Part shown: piece after piece, positions 13,886-25,021 of the stretch
How the letters are laid out: every line of letters begins with the position of its first letter
How positions within the stretch are numbered: the stretch's first letter is position 1
NCBI RefSeq assembly: GCF_021018895.1
Contig: NC_079369.1
Location: forward strand, 10,816,694-10,880,693
From: Seriola aureovittata
Lineage: Eukaryota > Chordata > Actinopteri > Carangiformes > Carangidae
Direction of reading: 5' to 3'
Length of the DNA stretch: 64,000 nt
Made by a program: the position numbers and the translations under genes
Notes under the pieces: model-generated
Told to the model about the DNA's origin: nothing
What the model saw: only the letters and a program-made list of their open reading frames with translations
Databases searched by the model: none

Positions 13886-14405
13886 TGTGCGTGCACCCTC
13901 TCTCTTTTTCTCTCTATCTCTCTTTTTTTCATTTCACGCCCCCCCACACAAACACATCACTATCTCTTTCTCTTGCACTCTGTGTTGCATTCTCCTTTTT
14001 CCTCTCCCTCTCTCTCTATCGCTCTCTCCTTCTCTCTCTCTCTCTCCCTCCATTTCAGCCCTTCACAGCATCTTTTTTTTTCCCAACCTCCATCTCTCCT
14101 CTCTGCAATTCTGTCCCCTGGTACCTCTTTCTCATTCCTTTTCAGCATTTCTCTCTCTCTCTCTCTCTCTCTCTTTCCCTCTGTATCTCTCTCCTGCCTC
14201 TATCACTCTCCCTCTCCTCTTTTATTCTCTTTATCTCTGCCTCCCTTTGTATCCTTCCCTCCCTCTTTCCCTCAGCAGCTCCCTGTTTTTTTTTTTTTTT
14301 TTTGTCTGACATACTCTGAGCCTTTTTTCCTCTCAAGCTATCTTTCCCTTTGAGCCTCTCTTTCACTCCCCTCCCTCTCATTTTCTCTCCCTCCCTCCCT
14401 CTCAT
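13886..14405. repeat. Long CT-rich polypyrimidine tract
   Basis: About 520 bp dominated by CT, including a (CT)n core near 14150-14174 and a T-run at 14286-14303. Confidence 0.85.
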
Positions 14406-15796
14406 TTCTGAACTATGCCTATGAAGTAGCATAGCACTGTGTTAGGCATGCACTACGCCACAGTGAGCCCCAGTTCAAATAATATAGCCTGGAGTGCTAA
14501 CCGTCTGCCATGCTAACCTATATGGGTATGTCATCTGCATGTGACCTCCTGCCATAGGGAACTGTTAAAGCCTAATCCTGAACTTCAGCATATAGGAGAA
14601 GATACTCGTGTGCCCCCCCCTCCTTAGTTTACCAAAAGGCACAGTGGTCACAAAGGCCATGACATTTAATATGCACAAAGTTCGATCAAATGTCATCTAT
14701 TGCCCCTGTCTATGAAAAGACACAGCACTGCATCGATGCTGGCACGCCACCCTTCCTTTTGTATCAGCTTGGGTGGTGAGGATTTGCAGTGGAGAAGGTG
14801 GATGTTTGTCTGGGCTATTTGCTCCACACAGTAATTCTGTGAAACCACAGCTAAAATGGGGAGTGCCTGAGATTAGGGGAGTGGGTGTTTTTCAGAAGTC
14901 TGTGGTTTTCAGAGGTTTTTCTTTGTGTGTGTTCTGCACTGTACCATATTTATATGCACATGTATCTTCTTGTATTTTTTTGTCTGCCACTTTGAGAAGC
15001 ACTTTTGAGTTTCAGGGAGGATCTTTTTATGAAATAAGGTCAGCTTGACAAGTCCTTCTGTTGAGGATCAGTTAAGGGTTTGTGTTTGGGTAGTTTACCT
15101 CAACATTTTTTTGGTTGTGCAACTGCAAAATGTGTTGTTGTGCAGTTGTTGCTGTGCATAAATATTAACTTAAAATGTTCTACTTTTGTGATACAAACAA
15201 CTTAAATGTTTCGCTGAGACACATTTAATGTAGTGTAACAGTAGCATAAGCAGATAAGATCCTACAAGTCAACAAACTGACTCAGTAATGTCAGTTACAT
15301 TCACAAAGCAATGCCAATCTAAGGTTTGTTAGCTGATGTTAGCCACCATAGCTAAGCTGCTGGTTACACCAGATTAAGTAAGGTTTTAGCAGCAAAACCC
15401 TAAAGTGTAAATTGAACAAAGATTGGTTTTGTTGCTTATATATTCACTTTTTCATTTCTAAGAGAATTCTTTATTTTTTCTTTTAAATGTTGTTTAAAAG
15501 GCTGTAACTAACGTAAGTCATAAGAATAACTACTACTACGTTAGACAGTGTTATTATTATATCATTAGTACTAAAAAAAAAAATATATATATATATACCT
15601 TTTAAAAAGTAGTGATGTGCAATATCCAACAGGTCACGAAATGTTTCATTACATCCTATTTGGAGAAATAGTTGTGGGACATTTTGACAGGTTTTATTTG
15701 GCACTTATACATTATCAGTTATAACAAGAATTAGAATTAGGTCTGAGGAATAAAGATCTTTAATGGAAGGTCCTAATAAGGATAAAGGACAGTGGA

Positions 15797-15859
15797 TGTG
15801 CGTGTGTGTCTCTCTGTGTGTGTGTGTGTGTGCATGTGCGTGTGTGTGCATGTGCGTGT

Positions 15860-15891
<32 letters not shown>

Positions 15892-15892
15892 A
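15797..15892. repeat. (TG)n compound microsatellite
   Basis: TG units broken by GCATGTGCG motifs, ending in about 14 clean units. Confidence 0.9.
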
Positions 15893-16500
15893 AGTGTAAG
15901 TATAGATGAATGAATGTGTATATGCTGTATCTCCTGAGTGTTTGTGTTTGTGTGTGTGGTTTCTTTTTATCCGTTTATCTCCTGCTTGTCTGCCTGTGTG
16001 CTTCTATATCCATTTGTCTGTCTGCCAGTTAACCTGTCTGTCTGCTCACTTTTCCTTCACAATCCATTTGTCAGTCTATCTGCCTGTCTGGTTCTTTCTC
16101 TTTCTGTCTATCTATCTGTGTGTCTATCTAGCTTACGGCCCTGATCCTGCCTGCTCTCCCAGGTTTATGAAATGTGAGCAGCTTAGCAGATGGTGCATAT
16201 CGTATTCTGGTCGGCTCTGTGTGGGTTTTGTACCACAGACGAAGGCTTACAATACATGTGAGCCTTTAGTCGCACAGACACAACGACACAGAGGGAGCTC
16301 AGGCTGTTAGCGCACGAGAGAAAACACAGAGAGGAAGAAGAGACAGAGAAACCGACTGAATGAGATAGAGGGTCTAAGGGAGGAAAAATACAGGGATGGC
16401 TTTGGAAGAACAAAAAGTGCAAATCCAAGAGAGGTATGAGGGAGCAAGAAATAGTCCATGAGAGAAAAAGGTTTGCGCAACTGTGTTCCATTATTACAGG

Positions 16501-16535
16501 TATTCATGATTATGTACCTCTGCGAATCATGAATA
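16501..16535. repeat. Perfect 11-bp inverted repeat with 13-base loop
   Basis: TATTCATGATT at 16501-16511 pairs exactly with AATCATGAATA at 16525-16535. No other context indicates a function. Confidence 0.6.
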
Positions 16536-16954
16536 TCCTAATATATCATAATGAATATGATTTAAATGTGTCAACTTTCTGTGAGTTTTGAAAATGTGCA
16601 ATGTGTTTACTGCATTTGCATTATCTTTATTATAAACATATCAATGCAAATGAATTGAGAAAATAAATGAAAACAGAAGGGACGGAGAGAGAGAGAGAGA
16701 AAAAGAGAGAAATCGCAAGAGAAAGAATGAGAAGAAAACAGTGAGAAGAACGAAGTAGTGGAGAGACAAACAGATTTTACTCCTGAGTGACACGAACACT
16801 AAATAACATCAACCCAGCTGTTCAAAAGCACAGTTACAACTCTGCTGATTGTAATTCCTACGTAAGAACCCATCAGACTCTTTTCAGAGTTTGAGTGGCC
16901 CAGTCAGTCTAACGAATCACAGTACAGCTCCGGTAAAGGTCTGATTGTACTCAC

Positions 16955-17018
16955 CATGATGTAGTGCCTCTGCATCTCAGTCTTCTCACTGGCCAGCTTC
17001 TCACACTCCAGCTTCAGG
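16955..17018 (-). CDS. tle2: TLE2-like exon 3 (Q domain coiled coil)
   Basis: A 64-bp exon, acceptor TGCAG and donor GTGAGT. Its first base completes the split serine codon from exon 2, and it ends on a full codon. It encodes [19 protein letters not shown] followed by IM, the continuation of the Q-domain coiled coil with a leucine heptad pattern. [12 protein letters not shown] matches TLE1/TLE2/TLE4 rather than the CDKLAQEKTEMQ of TLE3. Isoleucine replaces the usual valine in the HYVM stretch, a conservative change. The 64-bp size and phase fit the family gene structure. Confidence 0.95.
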
Positions 17019-18746
17019 CTGCACAAGGACGAAAAAGGACGGACACACACACGCACACACACAGATTAAATGGTTTATTTGCATCCCGTGAAATAAATTA
17101 GAATTCCCACAGGACTTAGATATTTTAGAGGTCAAACACAGTTTAAGACTATGTATGGATTCCAAAAAGTTATTTCTAGCCATATGGTGAGGCTACTTAT
17201 TACTGCTGAAAGTGACACTGAAAAATATCCCCTTCATGGCAGCAGCAGCCAGCAGGGTGTGTCTTGTTCCGTACTACAATTCATCACATCTACTGTACAT
17301 GTGTGTGGGAGGGTGTCTGATTGTGTACGTCATGTGTACATCAGTATGTATAGAGCTCTGCTACCGTGCCAAAGAGGTTCTGGCAAAGCACTAAATTCCA
17401 GGTGTCATTTCAGCCTTTTCATTGGGTTGTGCTTTGGTCTCTGGTCAGGTTCAGGTTTGGTTATTTTCAAATGTACTTTCAAATGTATTACATTAGTCAA
17501 TAATTGATGAAATAGAGCACAACCTTTGCAAATGCAAGCTTCTCAAAATCCTCCAGTTCAGGGTATTAAGGGAATGCTTCACTGAGTGTGCATTATTAAC
17601 ATGTATCTGTTCTGGACTGTTTAAAACTGTCAAGTTGAGGTGGGAAACTGAGTAACTGAGATTAGCAGACACTTTATCAGGGCAATATTCAGAAAAGGTA
17701 AAGCTAAGTCAGATAGTTTTTATTATGATGAAAAGCTATGGTGTTGTGCTGGTAGTTGGCTGCAATTTGCATGGTTGTACTCGTCTTAATCACAAAAGCA
17801 TTGATAATGAACATGAAAAGATATCTGTTGCTGTCTGCATCTTTGTGTGTGCATCAGTGTGTGTTACTGAGATCTATCAGTCCAATGCCTAGCAGTAAAG
17901 TAGTGTTGCTGTATCACAGCAGGCTGTGCAGCATGCCCACTGAAGTGTGAGCAAGAGGCTGGTTGTTTTAACCTATGATGGTTTATCTCTCTTAGCCAAG
18001 GTCACCTCCGGTCAGCCATATGTTAATGTGTCCATCAGTGACCTCCACTGCATTATATCCTGTTTGATATGTTGGAAACTATAAACTCAATTATCTACAA
18101 TTTCAGCTACACTGTAACAAAATGTAATGGCAAGAGCAATTAGCAGAAATAATGGAAATTTAAAAATATATGTGTATATTTTGTAATATTTCTTGTTTAA
18201 TTGTATTTATTATCATAGGGTAAACTGGAAATCTCTGTACTAAAAGAGACACTGAATGGAAAAGGGCACTTGATGTATACCGATAATGAACATGTGGGTA
18301 AAAGCTATGATCCTATATTGATTTCACTAATTACTGTAAATGTATATCTATCACAAAAGAAGGTGATTCATAAATTTATGCAAAGAGAAGTGTGTAAAAC
18401 TCTGATACAGAATTATGAATGAAAGCCTGCAACTCTATCAGTCTCCAATACCTTTCACATTCAGTGTTGTAAAGGACAGCATTTGTATGCTGTCATATTA
18501 TCTTTATTGGTTCATATATTCAAGAATTCAACACCCACTTCTACTGAACTAAATTACAATGTGTTGTTTCTACAATTATCACATTTAGAGTGGAGACTAT
18601 ACTGTACTTGATAAGAAAGAATTTAACAACTGTTTGTTGACCACTTTATGAGGTGACTAGAGTTAAAATACAATGTGGACGTCATTGTGTGTATGCATGC
18701 ATGTTTGTGCATGTGCCACATGTGTAATGTAATATTGTGTGTGTAC
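17019..18746 (-). other. Intron 2 of the TLE2-like gene (about 1.7 kb)
   Basis: Runs from the GTACAC donor of exon 2 to the TGCAG acceptor of exon 3. It is AT-rich, with short CA stretches at its exon 3 end (17043-17063). No other feature was seen. Confidence 0.9.
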
Positions 18747-18844
18747 CTGTGATACTGAGCCTGGAGGAACTGGAATTCCTCCTTGATACGGTCCAGAGTT
18801 TCCAGGACTGTGAACTTGAAAGACTGGCCGGGCTGCAAGGGGAC
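18747..18844 (-). CDS. tle2: TLE2-like exon 2 (Q domain, first helix)
   Basis: A 98-bp exon with a long pyrimidine tract and TAG acceptor at its right end and a GTACAC donor at its left end. It enters in phase 0 and leaves two bases (AG) of a split serine codon. It encodes residues 9-40: a proline-containing linker with [11 protein letters not shown], then [19 protein letters not shown]. The latter is the first amphipathic helix of the Q domain, which drives tetramer formation. [15 protein letters not shown] is nearly invariant across the family. Compared with human TLE2 from memory, the linker differs slightly (VPLQPGQS rather than TPLQSGQP) while the helix is conserved. Intron 1 to its right is about 9.7 kb. 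Confidence 0.95.
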
Positions 18845-20666
18845 CTACACAGGAAAAGGGAGAGAGAGAAGGAGAGAAAGAAAGGATGAAAACGGACACT
18901 GAGGTGCACATGCATGTGTATGGGCCTGTTCAAACTAAGATGTATGCATTATGTCTACATCACGTGTGTAGATGCAATTTCACCTGCGTGTGTGTGTGTG
19001 TGCGCGCGCATGTGTGTGTATATACAGTAGTGAATGTGTCTGTGTCAGAGAGCAAGGTAAGGGGAGAAAAAAGCCAAGATGAAAGTGAGAGGGAAGGTCA
19101 CTTCCCCTTCCCACACATCATAAAGCCTTGTCCTCTCTCTCTCTCTGTTCTCCTCCTCTAATGACTCTGCCTCCGTCCCTCCACTGCCCCCATCCTTTCT
19201 TCCTCTTCTCTGCCTCTCCCTCGCTTCCACATTAGCATCCTCTCCACTCTGCCAGGTTGTTAATGTATTCCAGCCTACAAAGAGCTGAGAAGGGAGGAAA
19301 CGTCAAATGAATAACTTATAGGGAATCACGGCACTGTCTCTCACCTGCTAAAAGCTAAAGAAGACCCAACAAAACAAGTACCTCCCAGGGGCCCAACCAC
19401 CACCCCCAGCCTTCCATGTCTGTCTAAAGCGCATTCGACAGCCGCCCTCCTCCTCCATAATCTTCATGAAGTTTGAGAAACAAGGGCACTGTGGATGTTT
19501 TTTGATGCTGTAGCTGTTTATGTTTGGGATTGGGGCTGGAGTAAGCAGAAATGGTTGTGTTTTCTTTTTTGTAGATTCACACAGGAAATTTTTATGCAAG
19601 AGGACACCGTCTTTTTTTTTTTGCATTCTTCTTCTCCCTTTTGCTCTATATTTGGATTGGCTAATAATCCCTGCACTGTGGGATTCCTGCTGTTAGCCTG
19701 AGGAGGATGCAGACTGCCAGGTGTCTCTGCCACTTCTTTACAGCCACTTCTTATCACCTGTCAGTGAGCAGTCTCACCAAGAGCGCATTGAGGTTCACTA
19801 TCCTGCTTGGATCCCACTCCCCCCTGCACAACTGCCCTGACGCCGAGTTGCTAGCACAGAGACAAGGACAACTCATTGACTTCCACCCTGCAAATACTGC
19901 CCTCTGTGTTGATGAAGTATCTGGTCAAGCCCTGAGCATCACAGATGCCTGCAGTGGTGGGCAAGTACCCAGTCACCCCTTTTTTTTCCAACCATCTTTT
20001 TTTCCCTCCATCAACAAGCAGACAAAACTGAGCTATTTCAACGCTGTTCAAGTTTACTGATATCATAGTAAAAGGATTTTTGGCTCAAAATTAAGTGTGC
20101 TTTGACTATGATTTGGCACTGACAAACAGCAAAGATGCAAACCTCAGCATTGATATGAGCTAAGATAAAATTCCTCAAATAAGGGAAGAGATGTTTTAGT
20201 TGGAAAATGGATGTACTTAAGTTTCCTTGCCACTGATGACTGCAGACCCTCAATCCTGCACGTTAAGGGTTTTTTTTTGTAATTTAACTACCAGAGGCAG
20301 CTATAAATTCATTTATCCATCCCTTTGTTCATCAGTCCACATATCCATCCATCTATTTATTCATCCATCCAAACTCAAGTGCAGTCACTACAGTGCAGCT
20401 GGGTGGCTATCGGCCCGCAGCTACGGCTAAAAGATTGGCGGTTTCAGTGGCGGGGCTTCATTAGTCTAGACAAGCACAATTCAATTAGATTTCAATTAGT
20501 CCGACGGTGGAGGTCAGAGACGCGGTGGGTTCCCCAGTAATTAATCCGCGGAGCCGAGTTGAGCTGAGCTAAACTGAGCTGAGGCAGTCATAGCGGGGAC
20601 ATCTAGATGTCTGGAAGGGCACAACACACACAATCCCTCTGGGTGTGTGTGTGGAAGGGAGTGGTG

Positions 20667-20695
20667 GAGGGGGAGGGTGGGATAGATGGGGGGGT
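20667..20695 (+). other. G-run cluster (possible G-quadruplex)
   Basis: GGAGGGGGAGGGTGGGATAG followed by a seven-G run. It has four or more closely spaced G-tracts on the plus strand. Confidence 0.4.
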
Positions 20696-21877
20696 GTCTG
20701 CCAACAGATCCCCACTGACCTTGATTCACACCACACACACACACTCAGTGGGGGAGGGAAGGCGGGGGATGAGGGAGGGGTGACAGATAGATAGCGATCT
20801 GGCACAGGCAGATACACACACACCCACGAAACCATGAGCGCATTGAAAAGCACACAAACAAACAAACAAACGCTCACACCGGAACATGCAGATTCACACT
20901 CTAAACACACACGCAGAACACACAAACCCACAGTGGGAGTGAGAGTATGGATGGAGGGATGGCTTGACAAATTAAGAAGGCAGAGGAGAGATAGATACTC
21001 ATCTGACAGACAGAGAGAAGGATGGTCTGAAGGATGGAGGGAGGTATAGACTAGTCTGACATTCTTACAGAGGAATGAAAGAACGAGCAGAGAGACAGAT
21101 GATGAAAGAGCGGCGTGGCTGCTGACTGAGAGAGATAGCCAACCATTCATCCGCCTGACACAGAGGGGATGGGACGAAGATGAAGAGAGAGAGAGTCATG
21201 CTGTCTTTGCTGTAGTCAACACAGCCTAGCTGCTCTACCCTGTGCTCTGTCCATTGGTCTGTGGCAATACTGCTCCCACCATCTGCTATCATGAACACAG
21301 ACATACTCATGCGAATGCACACAAACAAAGTGCTGCTGGCAGGTTACATCAGCAGCACTAAGTCATATAACAAAGCCCATATAGTCACAGAGCAGGATTA
21401 TACAAGAGATCTGCGAGTGACAGCCGTTGGTGTCAACATGGCGACGGCCTCCTCTGTAGTTTGCTGATGACAGAGATTTGAATTTCTTTCTTTCATCTGT
21501 TGGACAAAAACTCCAGAATTCCTCTTTTAATTTGGCAGTTTCACCTTTGTGAATGAGCCTCATGGACCCTGGAGCAATAAAACTTATGAGCAAAAAGGAA
21601 ATGAAAAATACAAAAAAAACAAAAAAAATTCCCAGCCTGTGCTGAGCTCTGACTGTCAGGATAAAGAGACTAGTATGGAAAGCTGGTGTCAAATTAGTCC
21701 ACGCTCATTAGTGGTAATAAGAGACCTGGTGTCTTGCTCAAGGACACTTTGGCTGGTAAGAGTAAAACTGAGCCATAAGTTATGAGGGGATAAATGTGCA
21801 TCCTTCTGCAATGTTTACAAAGATGGAGTCATTGGTAAGTCAGGCTATATGTACATCAGAATAAACATTTGTTGTTG

Positions 21878-21879
<2 letters not shown>

Positions 21880-21921
<42 letters not shown>
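21880..21921. repeat. (TG)n microsatellite
   Basis: About 21 TG units. A further interrupted TG stretch lies at 22022-22058. Confidence 0.95.
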
Positions 21922-21924
<3 letters not shown>

Positions 21925-22151
21925 GTCTCTCCTGTATTGTGACAGATGGCGGCCCAGACTGTTAGGGGTCCAATAGCACGTCACGAAGGGCCAAAAACAG
22001 CCTACCGCCTCCTGTGTTTTCGTGTGTGTGTGTGTGTGTGTTTTCGTGTGTGTGTGTGTAGTCAGCATAGGGGATCCTGAAACCCAAAACTGATCCGGTT
22101 AATCTAGGAGGTGGAGGAGGGGGAGGAAGAGAGGGAAGGGCCACTTGTGCA

Positions 22152-22152
<1 letters not shown>

Positions 22153-22197
<45 letters not shown>

Positions 22198-22200
22198 CAC
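22153..22200. repeat. (AC)n-(AT)n microsatellite
   Basis: AC array ending in a short AT stretch. Confidence 0.9.
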
Positions 22201-22275
22201 CATGTGGGACAGCAGTCAATCACAATTTGGAGGAGCTGGCACGGGCAAGCAGAGAATTAGGAAGGATTATATATA

Positions 22276-22328
22276 GGGGGAGGGAGGGCGGTTGGGTTGG
22301 GTGGGGCGGGGGGGGGGGGGCGGTGGGT
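22276..22328 (+). other. G-run cluster (possible G-quadruplex)
   Basis: Five-G, GGG, GGG, GGG, GGGG runs and a run of more than ten G before CGGTGGG, on the plus strand of tle2 intron 1. Confidence 0.5.
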
Positions 22329-22717
22329 GAAGCCTATTTCACTGTATCACATAACAGAACGGAGGTGGGACCCGATGGCCGTAACCACTGTCTGTCAGTG
22401 TCTGTCTGTCTGTAGGATGACCGGCCTGTCAGTCTGCCTGTCATGAGTCCGACTGTCAGACTTGATTAACTAGCAGTAAAAGTGATGCGATAACGTGCAA
22501 GCATGTTTGATAAAATGACAATATCGGCCACAGTGATGGCCGCAATCAGTGGAATGAAGAATACAATATTAATTGTGTAGAGATTATTTGAAATTATGTT
22601 CAAGTATCACATTTAAAAAAAAAAAAAAAAAAGTATCCTTACTGATTCTCATTATGTTGTTCACTTTCTGTCTGAATATTAGGTTTGTCTGGTTCTACCT
22701 GTCTTTCTGTCACTCTC

Positions 22718-22718
<1 letters not shown>

Positions 22719-22751
<33 letters not shown>

Positions 22752-22752
22752 A
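22719..22752. repeat. (CTGT)n microsatellite
   Basis: About eight tandem GTCT units. Confidence 0.9.
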
Positions 22753-23650
22753 CATGGAAGTCCTCTGTTCAAGCAGCTGCTTGTTTTTCCACCAGTGGCA
22801 GCGGCTGCATGAGAGAGACAGCAACTGTGAAACAGATGCATGTCTGGGAGTGATTGGGAAAGAAATGATTCTATCTGTCTGTTTGTCTTCTCTGTCTATC
22901 CGTTTAGCCCCTGGCACACTTTCTGCCAACACGTGAGTGTTCACACAGTATAAGAAGGCATGCCTATGCATGGATGCATTCATTCAGACAAAACACCCAC
23001 AAACAAAACATTTTCTCTTCTCTTGTGCTCTCTCTTTTGCTTTTCTGTGTCATTCCTCCCTCTCTTTTCTCTCCTTTCGTTCTTTACCTCTCCGTCTTAC
23101 CCCCTTTGTTCTTCCTTCATCCTGTGTGTGTCTGAGACAAGCAGAGACACACTAAGAATAGCACATGAAATAATAATTGGCTGGTGAAATATTTAGGCAA
23201 AAGTCATATGAATACATGAGAAATACCAAGTGTGGCACAGGAGTGTCAGTGCCTGTGTGTGTACATGAGCAGCAGTGAACGTCAGCTACGGCTCATAGGT
23301 TTGGACTGTGTGGAAGAAAGACAAGCAACAGGGAAGAACAGAAATGTAACTTACAACCATGAATTTTTTCCTTTTTCTGTCTGTGCTATGCAGCTTTGCC
23401 TGCATTTTGTCACCCCTTTTTTTTTTTTTTTTTTTTGGAAGACCACTCAAAGGTCTTGATAACTTAGAGAGCGCCACCCTGTCAGCTGCCTAACAATAGA
23501 AGCTCATTTACAGTTAGTGGCCTTCTCATTGTGCTGAGAACCTGTGAACACTAAGTCACCCTGGCAGCCAGCCAGTCAGTCGTTCAGTTTGAAACTCAAT
23601 TAACAAGCAACAGTCAGTCATCCTGCTACCAAACCAGCCAGCAAAGCAAA

Positions 23651-23682
23651 AGTCAGTCAGTCAGTCAGTCAGTCAGTCAGAG
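23651..23682. repeat. (GTCA)n microsatellite
   Basis: Seven tandem GTCA units within a wider region (23560-23720) of degenerate CAGT and CAGC repeats. Confidence 0.9.
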
Positions 23683-24935
23683 AGCTAGTAAGTTAATGCT
23701 GCAGCTCACCAGTCAGCCACTAAGCCAGCGGTGGATTACAAATCAGGGAAAGATTGGCAGCCAAAAGAGTCTCTGGACTCCATCCAAGCCTCGCTCTGAT
23801 CATTTCTTTTAATGACAAAGAAAAGAACACAGAACACAGGATTTGGGGATAGAAAACGGCCTGTTTTTTTTAATCAGAGAGCAGACTTAATCTGGTTGGC
23901 TGCTGATGTCTGAGTAGAAGTTGTTGGCTGCTTGTACGATTTTTTGCTTGTTCTGTGGGTCGTCTCACTGCAGTTATATTGTTGTTAGTTGACTTTTTGC
24001 CATTTTATGGGGTTGCCTTTGAAATGCAGAATGAAATTAAATGTAAACAAGAAGAGGACAAAGGGAAGGAGGGGAGAATGTCATCTGCAGGAGGTGACAG
24101 CAATCCACTGTGCTGTTTACCGTACATGGCTTTCATTATAGCCACAAATGTTGGGGAAAAACAAACTGTCCAACACAGCCAGATGCCAAAAGAAAAAAAA
24201 CAAAAAACAGGTCCACTTTGTTCAAAAGCGAATAGCACACAGTCGCACGTCCAAAAAACTCTATACACATCAGCAAGCACATACATAAAGTGTAAGTAGT
24301 TAAGCATGTTTTGCCAATGCAACTACATTGCACATTAATACGCAAACACTTCAAAACCAACATTTAGACACACAAACACTCTTACAGTGGCTCTGCCCTC
24401 ATTAATCGAGCAGATGTGATTTCTGTGGCCACATATTTGGTATTAGTTTATTTACTTGCTGTAAAAAATAAAGTGTTACCATACTCATGGCCAAAGGAGA
24501 AGGAAGGCCTCTGCATGCACGCACACAGATGATTATACATTTTCCAACAGTTGATCAAACTGTAGCACACACACACACACACAGTCATGCTTGCTTCTTT
24601 GGCGTTTCCTTTTCCCTTCAGACAGTTGTTTTATTGTCATAACATACATTTTAAAAGCATAAAGTGACTCAACGTGTTCGTGGACAGTGTAATAATAACG
24701 ATCAGAGCAGATGTGATCGATTAGGTATTGTTTTTAACTCCAGTATTGTTGTAACTCTAGAACAACATTCGACACCTTCAGCAACTCAAATGGAGCCAAA
24801 TCCAACTTTCCCTCTCATCCTCTTTTGTACTAATTTTTTCTCTCTTTCTTGTACACTTGCTGAATAAACTCCGAGTGATCTTCATCCTCTAGACTACAGC
24901 CATCACAACTCCTAGAGATAGGGAAGATTTTGTAG

Positions 24936-24942
<7 letters not shown>

Positions 24943-25019
<77 letters not shown>
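24943..25019. repeat. (AC)n microsatellite
   Basis: Uninterrupted AC, about 38 units, preceded by a short TATATA stretch. Confidence 0.97.

Positions 25020-25021
<2 letters not shown>

Larger units (their letters stand above)
1445..16954 (-). other. Intron 3 of the TLE2-like gene (about 15.5 kb)
   Basis: Bounded by the CCACAG acceptor before exon 4 and the GTGAGT donor after exon 3. It contains no exon that I can recognise. Contents are a dispersed AT-rich fish repeat (2370-2600), CA/TG, TA and CTAT microsatellites, and several long CT-rich tracts (3000-3250, 4991-5345, 5713-5975, 8640-8850, 9640-10075, 13886-14405). Stretches such as 6000-7700, 10400-13750 and 14420-15780 are unremarkable unique-looking intron sequence. 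Confidence 0.85.

Noticed and set aside
13773..14319. Long serine/leucine-rich open frames (178 and 142 codons)
   Set aside because: They are translations of a CT-rich low-complexity tract; overlapping frames are equally open.
20569..21150. 193-codon minus-strand open frame
   Set aside because: Low-complexity, serine/valine/cysteine-rich, and generated by GA- and CA-rich sequence inside tle2 intron 1.
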